Notes: generated by a model from the sequence alone, not told the origin. A stretch of DNA of 52,951 bases from Novosphingobium sp. Chol11 (GCF_900218065.1 NZ_OBMU01000001.1:2380785-2433735); one strand, 5' to 3'; positions 17,831 to 27,423 are shown, counted from the first letter of the stretch. Program-made: numbers and translations.

Positions 17831-19708
17831 ATGGCCTACATAGCGCCTATGCCGCCATCGACACCTGACAACACGCCTCTTCCGCCTGTCTGGGCGACGC
17901 TGCGGCGGTTTCTTCCCTATCTCTGGCCCGCTGATGCGCCTGCGCTGCGGCGGCGGGTGGCCATTGCCATGCTGCTGGTGGTGCTGGCCAAGGTCATCAG
18001 CCTGGTGATGCCCTTTGCCTACAAGGCCGCGATCGATCGCATGGCGCCGGGGCTGGAGCCGGGCGTGGCGCTCGCCATCGCGCTGGTTGTAGCCTATGCA
18101 GGCGCGCGGTTCGGCAGCGTGCTGTTCGACAATTTGCGCAATGCGGTGTTCGAACGGGTGGGGCAGGAGGCCGGACGTCGGCTGTCCGATGATGTGTTCG
18201 TCCATCTGCACCGCCTGTCGTTGCGCTTTCACCTTGATCGCCGCACGGGCGCAGTCACCAAGATCGTCGAGCGGGGCACCAAGAGCATCGACACGATGCT
18301 CTATTTCCTCCTGTTCAACATCGCGCCGACGGTACTGGAACTGGCGGCGGTCTGCGTCATATTCTTCGTTAAGTTCGGGCCGGGGCTGGTCGCCGCGACA
18401 TTGGTGATGGTAGGGCTTTACATCTGGTTCACCCGCATGATCACGGAATGGCGCAACCAGCTTCGCCGCGACATGGTGGACATGGACACCAATGCTGTCG
18501 CCCATGCCGTCGACAGCCTGCTCAATTTCGAGACCGTCAAATATTTTGGCGCCGAAGAGCGTGAGGCTGCGCGTTACGGCACGGCGATGCGCCGCTATGC
18601 CGAGGCGGCGGTGAAGTCCGAGAACAGCCTGGCGTGGCTCAACATCGGGCAGTCGCTCATCACCAACCTGATGATGGCAGGTGCGATGGGCTACACGGTG
18701 TGGGGGTGGAGCAAGGGCAGCTTCACCACCGGCGACGTGGTTCTCGTCAATACATTGCTTAGCCAACTATTCAGGCCGCTGGACCTGCTCGGCATGGTCT
18801 ATCGCACGATCCGGCAGGGCCTGATCGACATGGAGGCGATGTACAAGCTGATCGATACGGAGGCGGAGATTGCCGATGGACCGGGGGCTCCAGCGCTCAA
18901 GGTCAGGGCTGGCGAAGTTCGGTTCGACCATGTCCGCTTTGGCTATGATCCAGACCGCGAAATCCTGCACGATGTCAGTTTCGCCGTGCCGGCGGGCAAA
19001 ACGCTGGCGATCGTGGGGCCTTCGGGCGCGGGCAAATCCACGATCGCGCGGACGCTGTTCCGCTTCTATGACATTCAAACCGGCCGTATCCTGATCGACG
19101 GGCAGGATATTGCCGAGGTGACGCAATCGTCGCTGCGCGCGGCGATCGGCATCGTGCCGCAGGACATGGTGCTGTTCAACGACACGGTCGGCTATAATAT
19201 CGGCTATGGCCGGGCAGGCGCGAGCCAGCAGGAGATTGAGGCGGCGGCCAAGGCGGCGTCGATACATGACTTCATCATGCGGATGCCACAGGGCTATGAC
19301 ACACGGGTTGGCGAGAGAGGCCTCAAGCTTTCGGGCGGCGAGAAGCAGCGGGTGGCGATCGCCCGCACCTTGTTGAAAGACCCGCCGGTGCTGGTGCTGG
19401 ACGAAGCGACGAGCGCGCTCGACAGCAGGACGGAAACGGAAATCCAGGATGTGTTGCGCAGCATTTCGCGCAAGCGCACCACGCTGGTGGTCGCGCATCG
19501 GCTTTCGACGGTGGTGGACGCGGACGAGATCATCGTGCTGGACCAAGGTAGGATCGTGGAGCGCGGCCGCCATGCGGATCTGGTGCGGTCCAATGGTCTC
19601 TATGCTACCATGTGGGCACGGCAGGCCGCGGAGCGGGAGGACATGCCCGTCGAGCCTGTGATCGAAGATGATTTTGCAGGGTCGCAGCCTGCATTGTCGG
19701 TCCGGTAA
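17831..19708 (+). CDS. ABC exporter, Atm1/HMT type (fused TMD-NBD)
   Basis: A 625-aa half-transporter that should work as a homodimer in the inner membrane. The N-terminal ABC transmembrane domain (about residues 45-330, six helices) precedes the nucleotide-binding domain. That domain shows Walker A GPSGAGKS, Q-loop PQDMVLF, signature LSGGEKQR, Walker B VLVLDEATSALD and the H-switch VAHRLST. Layout and sequence match Atm1-type exporters, which move glutathione-linked persulfides or metal conjugates. The exact substrate is inference. The start codon sits 3 bp after a palindromic repeat, and no clear ribosome site other than AGGGGAGG (in the repeat) is seen. Confidence 0.9.
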   Translation: MAYIAPMPPSTPDNTPLPPVWATLRRFLPYLWPADAPALRRRVAIAMLLVVLAKVISLVMPFAYKAAIDRMAPGLEPGVALAIALVVAYAGARFGSVLFDNLRNAVFERVGQEAGRRLSDDVFVHLHRLSLRFHLDRRTGAVTKIVERGTKSIDTMLYFLLFNIAPTVLELAAVCVIFFVKFGPGLVAATLVMVGLYIWFTRMITEWRNQLRRDMVDMDTNAVAHAVDSLLNFETVKYFGAEEREAARYGTAMRRYAEAAVKSENSLAWLNIGQSLITNLMMAGAMGYTVWGWSKGSFTTGDVVLVNTLLSQLFRPLDLLGMVYRTIRQGLIDMEAMYKLIDTEAEIADGPGAPALKVRAGEVRFDHVRFGYDPDREILHDVSFAVPAGKTLAIVGPSGAGKSTIARTLFRFYDIQTGRILIDGQDIAEVTQSSLRAAIGIVPQDMVLFNDTVGYNIGYGRAGASQQEIEAAAKAASIHDFIMRMPQGYDTRVGERGLKLSGGEKQRVAIARTLLKDPPVLVLDEATSALDSRTETEIQDVLRSISRKRTTLVVAHRLSTVVDADEIIVLDQGRIVERGRHADLVRSNGLYATMWARQAAEREDMPVEPVIEDDFAGSQPALSVR

Positions 19709-19719
19709 GGAGCTTGGGG

Positions 19720-19998
19720 ATGACGCAGACGATCCGGAACAACTGGCGGATCGCGCCTTGGGTGGTGATCGCCATTATGTTGGCTGTGCCACTGGTGGCG
19801 ATGCAATTCACCGACGAGGTGCGCTGGACCGGGTGGGACTTCCTTGCGGCAGGTGCGCTTCTGGGCGGCGCTGCGCTCGTCTATGAGCGGGGCGTGCGAC
19901 GGATTACTGGGCGCTGGCAGCGGATCGCGGCAGCGGGCGCGCTTGTCTTGGCGGTCGCACTGCTGTGGGCGGCGGGCGCGGTCGGCATCTTTTCCTGA
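19720..19998 (+). CDS. Small inner-membrane protein, unknown function
   Basis: A 92-aa hydrophobic protein with three probable transmembrane segments (about residues 12-30, 40-58 and 70-90). The ATG at 19720 has AAGGAG about 10 nt upstream; a TTG at 19714 is less likely. It follows the ABC exporter by 11 bp on the same strand and may be co-transcribed. Small proteins of this shape are common in sphingomonads, but I do not recognise the family. A strong hairpin terminator follows it immediately. Confidence 0.65.
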   Translation: MTQTIRNNWRIAPWVVIAIMLAVPLVAMQFTDEVRWTGWDFLAAGALLGGAALVYERGVRRITGRWQRIAAAGALVLAVALLWAAGAVGIFS

Positions 19999-20004
19999 CG
20001 GTGA

Positions 20005-20042
20005 GGGAAGCGGCCCCGGCGCGAGACCGGAGGCCGCTTCCC
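20005..20042. terminator. Bidirectional hairpin terminator
   Basis: A perfect 11-bp stem, GGGAAGCGGCC (20005-20015) with GGCCGCTTCCC (20032-20042), encloses an inner CCGG/CCGG helix. It lies between two convergent genes (stops at 19998 and 20051), so it can serve both strands. No long T-run is present. Confidence 0.75.
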
Positions 20043-20050
20043 TGAAATGA

Positions 20051-20662
20051 TCAGCGGTTGGTGACGGTGGTCGTCGTCTTTTCAACGACTGTTGCCGGTG
20101 CAGCGGTCGTCTTGCGTACAACCTTGCGCTTCACCGGCGCTGCCTTGCGCACCGTGGCTGCGGGCGCAGTCTTCACGGTTTCGGTCGTGACTGTGGTGGC
20201 GGCGGGAACCGTCGCGGCAGCGGCGCGAGCGGCTTGCGCGTCGGCAGCAGCGGATGCGGCAGCGCGCTCGGCGGCATCGGCACGCGCGTTCGCGGCGGCG
20301 GCATCCTGCTGCGCGGCCGCTGCGGTCGAAGCCTGGACCTGAGCATCCGTCTTCACGCTTGCCTGGCTCTGGCCGATGGCTGTGTCAGCGAAGCCTTGCG
20401 CCTCCACGGCGGCCTTGATGGCGTCCTGTTCCTTGCCGCTCTTCAGCCGTTCCTGGGCGAGGCGGAGCGACGCCTGGGCGCGGGCGAGTACCGCCGGGTC
20501 GAACTGGCCAGCCTGCAATTTGGAGGCAGCGTCGATCTTGCCCTGGGCCTGTGCGATCGCCTTGAGCGCCTGTTCCTCGTCGCCAGCGAGCGCGGGGCCG
20601 CTCGCGAGGAAAAGCGCCGAAGCCGCGGCAAGAGCGCGCAGGGAATAGCCGAATTTACGCAT
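20051..20662 (-). CDS. Ala-rich periplasmic protein with DUF4398-like domain
   Basis: A 203-aa secreted protein. The start at 20662 gives a clean Sec signal MRKFGYSLRALAAASALFLA ending in GPALAG, and AGGAGA lies close upstream. Mature residues 31-110 are helical with regularly spaced Ala and Gln, matching the DUF4398 pattern of periplasmic/outer-membrane coiled-coil proteins. A long Ala-rich coiled coil (110-150) follows. The C-terminal tail is rich in Lys, Val and Thr (TVRKAAPVKRKVVRK), and its basic charge might contact the cell wall. Function unknown. Confidence 0.7.
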   Translation of the reverse strand: MRKFGYSLRALAAASALFLASGPALAGDEEQALKAIAQAQGKIDAASKLQAGQFDPAVLARAQASLRLAQERLKSGKEQDAIKAAVEAQGFADTAIGQSQASVKTDAQVQASTAAAAQQDAAAANARADAAERAAASAAADAQAARAAAATVPAATTVTTETVKTAPAATVRKAAPVKRKVVRKTTAAPATVVEKTTTTVTNR

Positions 20663-20751
20663 ATTCTCTCCTGTCAATGTTGAGAGCCGGGTAACGTACC
20701 GAAACGAACCGGGTTCCAGATGCGCCGTTGCTGGAGAGGGGTGAGCAGCCG

Positions 20752-21150
20752 TCAGTCCGGCAGAAAGCGCGCGGCGACTTCGGCGGGGACGCGCAGGATG
20801 CGGCCGCTTGTCCGGTCGATGATAGCCCAGGTCGATCTCGCGCTGACCTTGACCTTGCCGTCAGGGCCGATGAACTCCATGTGGCGGTCGAACCGTGCAC
20901 CCCTTGGCCCTTCCGGAATCCAGGTGCGGGCGGTTACGGTCTCTCCCTCCCGCACATTGCCGCGATAGTCGATCTCGTGCCGGGTCACGACCCACACATA
21001 GGCGTCGAGATGCTCCGGCGCGGCGTCGCGGGTCCAATGTTCGGTCGCGACCTGCTCCATCCACCGCACCCAGACCGCGTTGTTCACATGGCCGAGCATG
21101 TCGATATGCTCGGGGCCTGCCGTGATCTGGGTGGTGTAGGTGGAGGACAT
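20752..21150 (-). CDS. Acyl-CoA thioesterase, hot-dog fold (YbgC/FcbC type)
   Basis: A 132-aa single hot-dog domain thioesterase. The start at 21150 gives MSSTYTTQITAGPEHIDMLG, followed by the family motif HVNNAVWVRWMEQVATEHW with the HVNNAVY-like Asn and the catalytic Glu region. An upstream ATG (21177) would add residues that do not align to the family. GTGGAGG lies a few bases before the chosen start. It probably hydrolyses short- or medium-chain or aromatic acyl-CoAs in the cytoplasm. It has no clear operon partner. Confidence 0.85.
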   Translation of the reverse strand: MSSTYTTQITAGPEHIDMLGHVNNAVWVRWMEQVATEHWTRDAAPEHLDAYVWVVTRHEIDYRGNVREGETVTARTWIPEGPRGARFDRHMEFIGPDGKVKVSARSTWAIIDRTSGRILRVPAEVAARFLPD

Positions 21151-21228
21151 TTTACCGATGCTCCGTTGATGGCTCACTGCGCTCGCACCCTCCCCCAGCC
21201 CCTCCCGTAAAAGGGAAGGGAGACTGGC

Positions 21229-23289
21229 TTATTGGGACACGCCCAGCTGCCAGAGGATGAAGGCGAATTCCTCTGCGGTTTCCTGCAGGCTTTCGAAGCG
21301 GCCCGATTTTCCGCCATGGCCCGCGCCCATATTGGTCTTGAGCAGCAGGATATTCTGGTCGGTCTTGGTTGCGCGCAGCTTTGCCACCCATTTCGCCGGT
21401 TCCCAATAGGTAACGCGCGGGTCGTTGAGACCGGCGGTGACAAGCAGCGGCGGATAGGATTGCGGCTTCACATTGTTGTACGGGTCATAGGCAAGGATGG
21501 TTTCGAACGCCGCCTTGTCCTCGATCGGGTTGCCCCATTCCGGCCATTCGCCGGGCGTCAGCGGCAGGCTTTCGTCCAGCATGGTGTTGAGTACATCGAC
21601 GAAGGGGACATGCGCGACGACCGCGCCCCAGAGTTCAGGATCGGAATTGATCACCGCCCCCATCAGTTCACCGCCAGCCGAGCCGCCGGAAATGCTGATC
21701 CGGCCCTTTGACGTATAGCCGCGCTCGATCAGTCCCTTTGCCACATCGACAAAGTCGTTGAAGGTATTGGTGCGCTTGTCGAGCTTGCCGTCGAGATACC
21801 ATTGCTGGCCAAGGTCATCGCCGCCCCGGATATGGGCAAGGGCAAAGGCGAAACCCCGGTCGAGCAGCGACAGGCGGCTCGTTGAAAAGCCAGGCTCCAT
21901 GGCGATACCATAGGCGCCATAGCCGTAGAGGTGGAGCGGCGCGCTGCCGTCGCGGGGCAGGTCCTTGGGATAGACGATCGACACCGGGATCGGCGTGCCG
22001 TCCCGCGCCGGGATGGTCAGCCGCTCGGTCGCGTAGCGGGTCGCGTCGTATCCTGAAGGAATTTCCTGGACCTTCAGAACCTCAAGCTCGCCCGTGGCGA
22101 GATGATAGTCGTAGATGGTGTCGGGCGTGACCATGGATTCATAGCCGATGCGCAGCTTCGTCACGTCATATTCGGGATTGTCGTCAAGGCTGGCCGAATA
22201 GCTGGCCTCCGGGAACGGAAGCCGCTTGGCCGCGTGGGTCGCGTAATCGCGCAGTTCGATCTGGTCGAGGCCGTCCTGCCGTCCTTCGGTGACGTAGAAG
22301 CTTTTGAACAGGGTGAAGTCGGTAAGGTAGAAATGCGGATCGGCAGGGATCACCTCCGACCATTCGCCCGGAGCCTCCAGCGACGCCTTCACCAGCCGGA
22401 AATTGGGGTGCGTGTCGTTGGTGCGGATGTAGAGCGTGCCTCCATGCTCATCGACATCATATTCGCGCCCCGGCTTGCGTGGCGAGACGAGCAGCGGCTC
22501 GGCCAGGGGATTGTCAGCAGGAAGCAGCCAGCTTTCGGTGGTGACATGGTCGCCCGTCGCGATGACGATCCATTTTTCCGATGAGGTGAGGCCGACGGAC
22601 ACGCGGAAGCCGTCGTCATCCTCATGGAAAAGCTCGACATCGCTTTCGATCGGCTGACCCAGCCAGTGCAGCCGCGCATTGTCGGTGCGCCATTGATCGT
22701 TGGCGATGCCGTAGAGCAGCCCCTTGCTGTCGCTGGTCCAGACGAGCGAGGACAGCGTGTCGGGGATGACTTCGGGCAGGATTTCTCCGGTAAACAGGTC
22801 CTTGATCCGCGCCTCGAACCGTTCGGATCCATTATTGTCGATCGCATAGGCGAGATAGCGGCCGTCCGGGCTGACCGACAGTGCGCCGAGGCGAAAATAT
22901 TCATGCCCCTCCGCCAGCGCAGGCTCATCAAGGATCAATTGATCTTCGCCGCCCGCCACGGGACGGCGATACCATTTGCGATATTGCGCACCGGTTTCGA
23001 ACGCCCGCCAATAGACATAATCGCCGTCCTTTTGCGGCACGGAGCTGTCATCTTCCTTGATGCGGCCCTTCATCTCCGCAAATAGCGCGTCGGTCAGCGG
23101 CTTGCGGGGCTGCATGGCGCTTTCGAAGAAGGCATTTTCTGCCTCAAGGTAGGCGAGGACATCCTTGTCCTTCACGTCCGGATAACCCGGATCGCGCAGC
23201 CACGCCCAGGGGTCTTCCACCGTGATCCCATGGCGCGTGAAGCTGTGCGGGCGGCGGGCGGCCGAAGGAGGCATGCTGTTTACGGTCAT
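21229..23289 (-). CDS. ptrB: Oligopeptidase B, prolyl-oligopeptidase family S9A
   Basis: A cytosolic serine peptidase that cuts short peptides after Arg or Lys. The 686-aa protein has the S9A layout: N-terminal seven-bladed propeller (about residues 75-400) and C-terminal alpha/beta hydrolase domain. The nucleophile is in SGGSAGGELMGAVIN (near 535). The Asp is near TAGLNDPRVTYWEPAKWVAK and the His in GAGHGGKSGRFE (near 655), matching oligopeptidase B and not prolyl oligopeptidase. No signal peptide is present. The gene is divergent from the aminopeptidase P gene, so the pair could serve peptide turnover together. Confidence 0.92.
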   Translation of the reverse strand: MTVNSMPPSAARRPHSFTRHGITVEDPWAWLRDPGYPDVKDKDVLAYLEAENAFFESAMQPRKPLTDALFAEMKGRIKEDDSSVPQKDGDYVYWRAFETGAQYRKWYRRPVAGGEDQLILDEPALAEGHEYFRLGALSVSPDGRYLAYAIDNNGSERFEARIKDLFTGEILPEVIPDTLSSLVWTSDSKGLLYGIANDQWRTDNARLHWLGQPIESDVELFHEDDDGFRVSVGLTSSEKWIVIATGDHVTTESWLLPADNPLAEPLLVSPRKPGREYDVDEHGGTLYIRTNDTHPNFRLVKASLEAPGEWSEVIPADPHFYLTDFTLFKSFYVTEGRQDGLDQIELRDYATHAAKRLPFPEASYSASLDDNPEYDVTKLRIGYESMVTPDTIYDYHLATGELEVLKVQEIPSGYDATRYATERLTIPARDGTPIPVSIVYPKDLPRDGSAPLHLYGYGAYGIAMEPGFSTSRLSLLDRGFAFALAHIRGGDDLGQQWYLDGKLDKRTNTFNDFVDVAKGLIERGYTSKGRISISGGSAGGELMGAVINSDPELWGAVVAHVPFVDVLNTMLDESLPLTPGEWPEWGNPIEDKAAFETILAYDPYNNVKPQSYPPLLVTAGLNDPRVTYWEPAKWVAKLRATKTDQNILLLKTNMGAGHGGKSGRFESLQETAEEFAFILWQLGVSQ

Positions 23290-23395
23290 TCAGGGTCCTG
23301 ATTCTTGTGCCGGAGGCACGCTGGCATAAGCGGCTTTGCCTGCTTATGTTGGCGGCGGCATGCCCTGCGCAAGGGTTCTCGATCAAGGAAATGCG

Positions 23396-25177
23396 ATGTC
23401 CGCTTATGAAGACCGTCTGAAAGCCCTGCGTGAACAACTGGTGCGCGAGCGGCTGGACGGCTTTGTCGTACCGCTGACCGATGAGCATATGAGCGAATAT
23501 GTCGGCGAATATGCGCAGCGCCTTGCCTGGCTGACCGGCTTTCAGGGATCGGCGGGAAGCGCGGTGGTGCTGCCGGAGGAAGCTGCGATCTTCGTCGATG
23601 GGCGATATACGCTGCAAGTGCGCGAGCAGGTGGATGCCGCCTATTGGCAGTTCGAAAGCGTGCCGCAGACCTCCGTCGCGGCCTGGCTTGGCGTTCACGC
23701 GCCGCAGGGCGGGCGGATCGGCTATGATCCCTGGCTGCACACCCGCGCATGGGTGAAGGCGGCAAGCGAGGCGCTGGCGGAACGCGGGGCGGAGCTGGTG
23801 GCGGTGGAAACCAATCCGGTGGACGCCGTGTGGCCCGACCGCCCCGCGCCCAGCGACGCGCGGCTGGTGGTGCATGAGGACCGCTATGCCGGCCAGAGCG
23901 CTGCGGAAAAGCGGCAGGCGATGGGCGACTGGCTGACGGAGAAGAAGGCGGATGGCGTCGTGCTGTCGGCGCTTGATTCCATCGCCTGGACCTTCAACAT
24001 TCGGGGCAAGGACGTCTCGCGCACGCCGGTCGCGCTGGCCTATGCGATCGTGCATGATGATGCGACGGCGGATCTCTTTGTCGCGCCCGAGAAGATCGAT
24101 GAAGCGGTCGTGCAGCATCTGGGCAATGCGGTGCGGGTGCGTTCGCGCGCGGACTTCGCCGGAGCGCTGCGGGATATGGCCGGCAAGACGGTGGCAGCCG
24201 ATCCCGAACGCGCGGTGGCGGCGATCTTCGAGGCTCTGGACGCGGGCGGCGCGACGATTTTGCCGGTTCGCGATCCGGCCGTGCTGCCCAAGGCGATCAA
24301 GAACCCGGTCGAAATAGCCGGGCACAAGGCAGCGCAGGCGCGTGACGGGGCTGCCTTGTCACGCTTTCTCCACTGGATCGCGGTCGAAACGCCCAAGGGC
24401 GGTGTCGATGAGCTTTCCGCCGCCGCTCGGCTGGAAGCGTTCCGCAAGGAGACAGGGCTGCTGGAGGACCTGTCCTTCGACACGATCAGCGGGGCGGGGC
24501 CCAATGGCGCGGTGGTGCATTACCGGGTCGAGGAAAAGACCAACCGGACGATCGAACAGGGTTCCTTTTACCTGGTCGATTCAGGCGGCCAATATCGCGA
24601 CGGCACGACTGATGTGACCCGGACCATCGCGATCGGCAAGCCCAGCGAGGAGATGAAACGCCGCTTCACTCTGGTGCTGAAGGGCCATATCGCGCTTGCC
24701 CGGGCGCAGTTTCCCATAGGCACGCGGGGTAGCCAGCTTGATGTGCTCGCGCGCCAGTTCCTGTGGGCCGAGGGATTGGATTATGCGCATGGCACAGGCC
24801 ATGGCGTCGGCAGCTTCCTGTCGGTGCATGAAGGGCCGCAGCGCATTGCGACGGCGGGCGGCAATGACGAGCCGCTGCAACCGGGCATGATCCTTTCGAA
24901 CGAGCCCGGCTATTACAGGACCGGCGAATATGGCATCCGCATCGAAAATCTGGTGCTGGTCGAACGGCGCGATGTACCCGGAGCCGAGCGGGAGATGCTG
25001 GGTTTCGAGACTCTCACCTTCGCGCCGATCGACCGCAATGCCATCGCTGTCGACATATTGACGGCAGAAGAGCGGGCGTGGGTAGACGCCTATCACGCCA
25101 ATGTCGTCGGGATTGTCGGCCCGCAACTGGATGGTGACGCGCTCTTATGGTTGGAGCAGGCCTGCGCGCCTTTGTGA
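23396..25177 (+). CDS. Xaa-Pro aminopeptidase (M24B, long form)
   Basis: A metallopeptidase that removes N-terminal residues before proline. The ATG at 23396, with AAGGAA 6 nt upstream, gives 593 aa starting MSAYEDRLKALREQLVRERL; earlier in-frame ATGs add non-homologous residues. It has the long three-domain layout of eukaryotic-type APP1: two creatinase-like N-terminal domains (about 1-300) and the pita-bread catalytic domain. The metal ligands are in LVDSGGQYRDGTTDVTRT (two Asp), HGTGHGVGSFLSVHEGP (His) and the Glu pair in NEPGYY and GIRIENLV. It is divergent from oligopeptidase B. Confidence 0.93.
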   Translation: MSAYEDRLKALREQLVRERLDGFVVPLTDEHMSEYVGEYAQRLAWLTGFQGSAGSAVVLPEEAAIFVDGRYTLQVREQVDAAYWQFESVPQTSVAAWLGVHAPQGGRIGYDPWLHTRAWVKAASEALAERGAELVAVETNPVDAVWPDRPAPSDARLVVHEDRYAGQSAAEKRQAMGDWLTEKKADGVVLSALDSIAWTFNIRGKDVSRTPVALAYAIVHDDATADLFVAPEKIDEAVVQHLGNAVRVRSRADFAGALRDMAGKTVAADPERAVAAIFEALDAGGATILPVRDPAVLPKAIKNPVEIAGHKAAQARDGAALSRFLHWIAVETPKGGVDELSAAARLEAFRKETGLLEDLSFDTISGAGPNGAVVHYRVEEKTNRTIEQGSFYLVDSGGQYRDGTTDVTRTIAIGKPSEEMKRRFTLVLKGHIALARAQFPIGTRGSQLDVLARQFLWAEGLDYAHGTGHGVGSFLSVHEGPQRIATAGGNDEPLQPGMILSNEPGYYRTGEYGIRIENLVLVERRDVPGAEREMLGFETLTFAPIDRNAIAVDILTAEERAWVDAYHANVVGIVGPQLDGDALLWLEQACAPL

Positions 25178-25185
25178 TCGCCGCT

Positions 25186-25332
25186 TCAGTCGTCGCGCCG
25201 ACCCACCTCGCCTGAAGAGGGCGGCGCTTCACGGCTGCCCGCCTCTTCTCTCGCCTGCGCCTTGCGGCGGCGCAGATTGTCCCGCAGCGCCTGGGCCAGC
25301 CTTGCCTTGCGATCATCTTGTCCACTGCTCAT
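25186..25332 (-). CDS. Small conserved-type hydrophilic protein
   Basis: A 48-aa, Arg/Gln/Glu-rich protein starting MSSGQDDRKARLAQALRDNL. Basic helical small proteins of this kind, with DDRKARLAxALRxNLRRRK, recur in sphingomonads as short conserved hypotheticals. The longer open frame to 25521 runs backwards through the tRNA-Thr gene and is spurious beyond this start. The gene is convergent with the aminopeptidase, only 8 bp from its stop. Function unknown; nucleic-acid binding is possible from the charge. Confidence 0.55.
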   Translation of the reverse strand: MSSGQDDRKARLAQALRDNLRRRKAQAREEAGSREAPPSSGEVGRRDD

Positions 25333-25445
25333 CTCCAGGCCATAAGCAAATTGCCACATCCACCGCAACCCGCCTTGACAAGCGGGACGCGCGCGGCCAT
25401 AGGCCCGGCTCCGCAAGCCGAAAGGCATTGCGCGATGGTGAAAGT

Positions 25446-25520
<75 letters not shown>

Positions 25521-25632
25521 TTTCCCAGCAGGCTAAAGTAGATCAGCCGAGCTATATTTTCCCTTTATTGATCGTTGTTGCGGCAACTAATCTATATTAT
25601 TTGATTTACCTTGGAATCGGGGGATTCGGGGG

Positions 25633-26613
25633 ATGAAGGTGCGTGAGCAACAGTCCGTTGCGCATGAGGTTTTGACTTTTCTTCAGTGTCAAAGTCTTGC
25701 GCCCACACCGCAAAATTATGCGATGGGCTATGTGCTGAAAAGCGGCTCCAATGAAGCGCTGTCCAAAGCCGTCAATGACGCGACTGACGGCGGCATTCGG
25801 ATGAGCCAGCAGCAGGCGGACGATATCTTCATGCGCTGTGTCGGCAGCCTGGGCGGCGCTGGGGGCGCGCATGCGACCGACGCATTGAGGAACCAGACGC
25901 GCCATCAACTGCTTCGCCTGGCAGAGGTGGCAAGCAGCGCCGCCGAGCGGACCGGGGATTTCAACCGCGACCTCAGCACAGGCTATGAGAAGCTGGCCGA
26001 CAAGGATGCGGCCGGGATCGGACTGATAATCTCCGACATGATCGAGCGTTCATTGCGGGCCGAGCAGGACCTTGCAGCCGCCGCGAGGGAGGTTGAGGTT
26101 CTTCGGCAGGAACTGGACACCGCACGCCATGACGCCAACCTCGATGCCTTGACCGGCCTGCCCAACCGACGGGCGCTGGAAGCAGCGATGGACCGGCTGC
26201 AGAAGGGAAAGCTGCCCCATGCCGTGGCGATTTGCGACGTTGACCATTTCAAGCGTGTGAACGATCGATATGGCCATGCGGTCGGTGACCGGGTGCTCAA
26301 GATGGTCGCCACTTCCCTGGTGGAAAGCTGCGGCGGGCAACTGGTGGGCCGCTGGGGTGGCGAGGAATTTCTGGTGGTCGTACAGGGACATGCGCTCGAC
26401 GACACGGTCGAACTGTTGGATGACGCCCGCCGCGCGCTCGGGCAACGCGCCTTCAAGCTGCGCGAGACCGACGAGCCGATGGGGGCGATCACCTTCTCGG
26501 CCGGGGTTGCGCTCGTCGATGAAGGCGCAGAGTGGAGCAACGCGCTCAATTCAGCCGATGCGGCACTGTACCGGGCCAAGGCTCAAGGACGGAACATGGT
26601 TCTGAGGGGATAA
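25633..26613 (+). CDS. Diguanylate cyclase (GGDEF) with an unassigned N-terminal domain
   Basis: Makes cyclic di-GMP from two GTP. In the 326-aa protein the N-terminal 140 residues are helical and soluble (no transmembrane segment) and should be a sensory or dimerisation region. It contains LAPTPQNYAMGYVL, as in other sphingomonad GGDEF proteins. The catalytic domain follows: LDALTGLPNRRALE, the metal/substrate part ICDVDHFKRVNDRYGHAVGD, and the active loop GRWGGEEF (near 240). The RxxD inhibitory site before GGEEF is absent (CGGQ in that place), so product feedback is probably missing. It stands alone between the tRNA and a convergent gene. Confidence 0.92.
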   Translation: MKVREQQSVAHEVLTFLQCQSLAPTPQNYAMGYVLKSGSNEALSKAVNDATDGGIRMSQQQADDIFMRCVGSLGGAGGAHATDALRNQTRHQLLRLAEVASSAAERTGDFNRDLSTGYEKLADKDAAGIGLIISDMIERSLRAEQDLAAAAREVEVLRQELDTARHDANLDALTGLPNRRALEAAMDRLQKGKLPHAVAICDVDHFKRVNDRYGHAVGDRVLKMVATSLVESCGGQLVGRWGGEEFLVVVQGHALDDTVELLDDARRALGQRAFKLRETDEPMGAITFSAGVALVDEGAEWSNALNSADAALYRAKAQGRNMVLRG

Positions 26614-26661
26614 GCGCGGCTGCTGTCCGGCTTATCTCCCTTCCAGCAAAGCTCCGCCCCC

Positions 26662-27423
26662 TCAGGGGAGCGGCTTTGGCAACCAGCTTAAATCCTGCGC
26701 CAGCGTACGGGACGGCACGCCGCTGAGCTTACGCAAGGCCGGCATATCGAGCAGTTCGATCATGTGGCCGTCCCGCAGGATCAGTTTCTTGTCCTCAAGC
26801 GTCCGGAAAACGCGGTTCACGTGAACGGCGGTCAGGCCGATGACGTCGCCGATCTGCTCCTGCGTCAAAGGATGTTCGAAACGTGGGCCGATGCCCGGCT
26901 GTATCACGTTCAAACGGCTGTGCAGGTGAACCAGAAAATCGGCAAGACGGCATTCGGCAGAGGTCCGGCCGATCGAGCAGAGCCGGTCCATCAGCATCAC
27001 GCGCTCCTGCTGCACGCTGAGGAACATGAGAGCCGCCATATGTGGCGCGCGCGTGAAAAGGCTGCCGAATGCCGACAAGCTGACTGAGCGCAGCTTGACG
27101 GGCGTGAGCGCAGTCAAGGTTTCCGCGGCCTTGTCTAGCGCCATGCTGGGCGTGCCCAGGATATCGCCGGGCAAATGCACCTTCAATATCTGCCTGCCGC
27201 CATCGGCCAGCGTCATGCTGCTGAGCGCCCAGCCGTCCAGCAGCAGATAGACCGACTGTGGAGCGTCTCCTTCGCGCCGGATCGTCCGATTGCGCGCGAT
27301 CTGCTGAACCGGGCCAGCCAGGCTGGAAAAGATTTCGAGCTCTGCCGGGCTTGGCGAGCGGAATTCAGCCAGTCGGGCCTGCGAGAAAACTAGCGGAGAA
27401 GAGTCGTCTGGAACTGCGCGCAC
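26662..27423 (-). CDS. Crp/Fnr-family transcriptional regulator
   Basis: A 253-aa regulator with an N-terminal cyclic-nucleotide-binding-like beta-barrel (about 30-145, with DGGRQILKVHLPGDILG), a dimerisation helix, and a C-terminal winged HTH (LTQEQIGDVIGLTAVHVNRVFRTLEDKKLI near 187-216). The four Cys needed for an oxygen-labile Fe-S cluster as in FNR are not present, so it is closer to the FixK-like, cluster-free group. It is 81 bp downstream of the TonB receptor gene in the same direction and might be part of, or regulate, the aldehyde-oxidase block; that is inference. Confidence 0.88.
   Translation of the reverse strand: MRAVPDDSSPLVFSQARLAEFRSPSPAELEIFSSLAGPVQQIARNRTIRREGDAPQSVYLLLDGWALSSMTLADGGRQILKVHLPGDILGTPSMALDKAAETLTALTPVKLRSVSLSAFGSLFTRAPHMAALMFLSVQQERVMLMDRLCSIGRTSAECRLADFLVHLHSRLNVIQPGIGPRFEHPLTQEQIGDVIGLTAVHVNRVFRTLEDKKLILRDGHMIELLDMPALRKLSGVPSRTLAQDLSWLPKPLP

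Noticed and set aside
26662..27423. Oxygen-sensing FNR
   Set aside because: The N-terminal Cys cluster needed for a [4Fe-4S] centre is missing.
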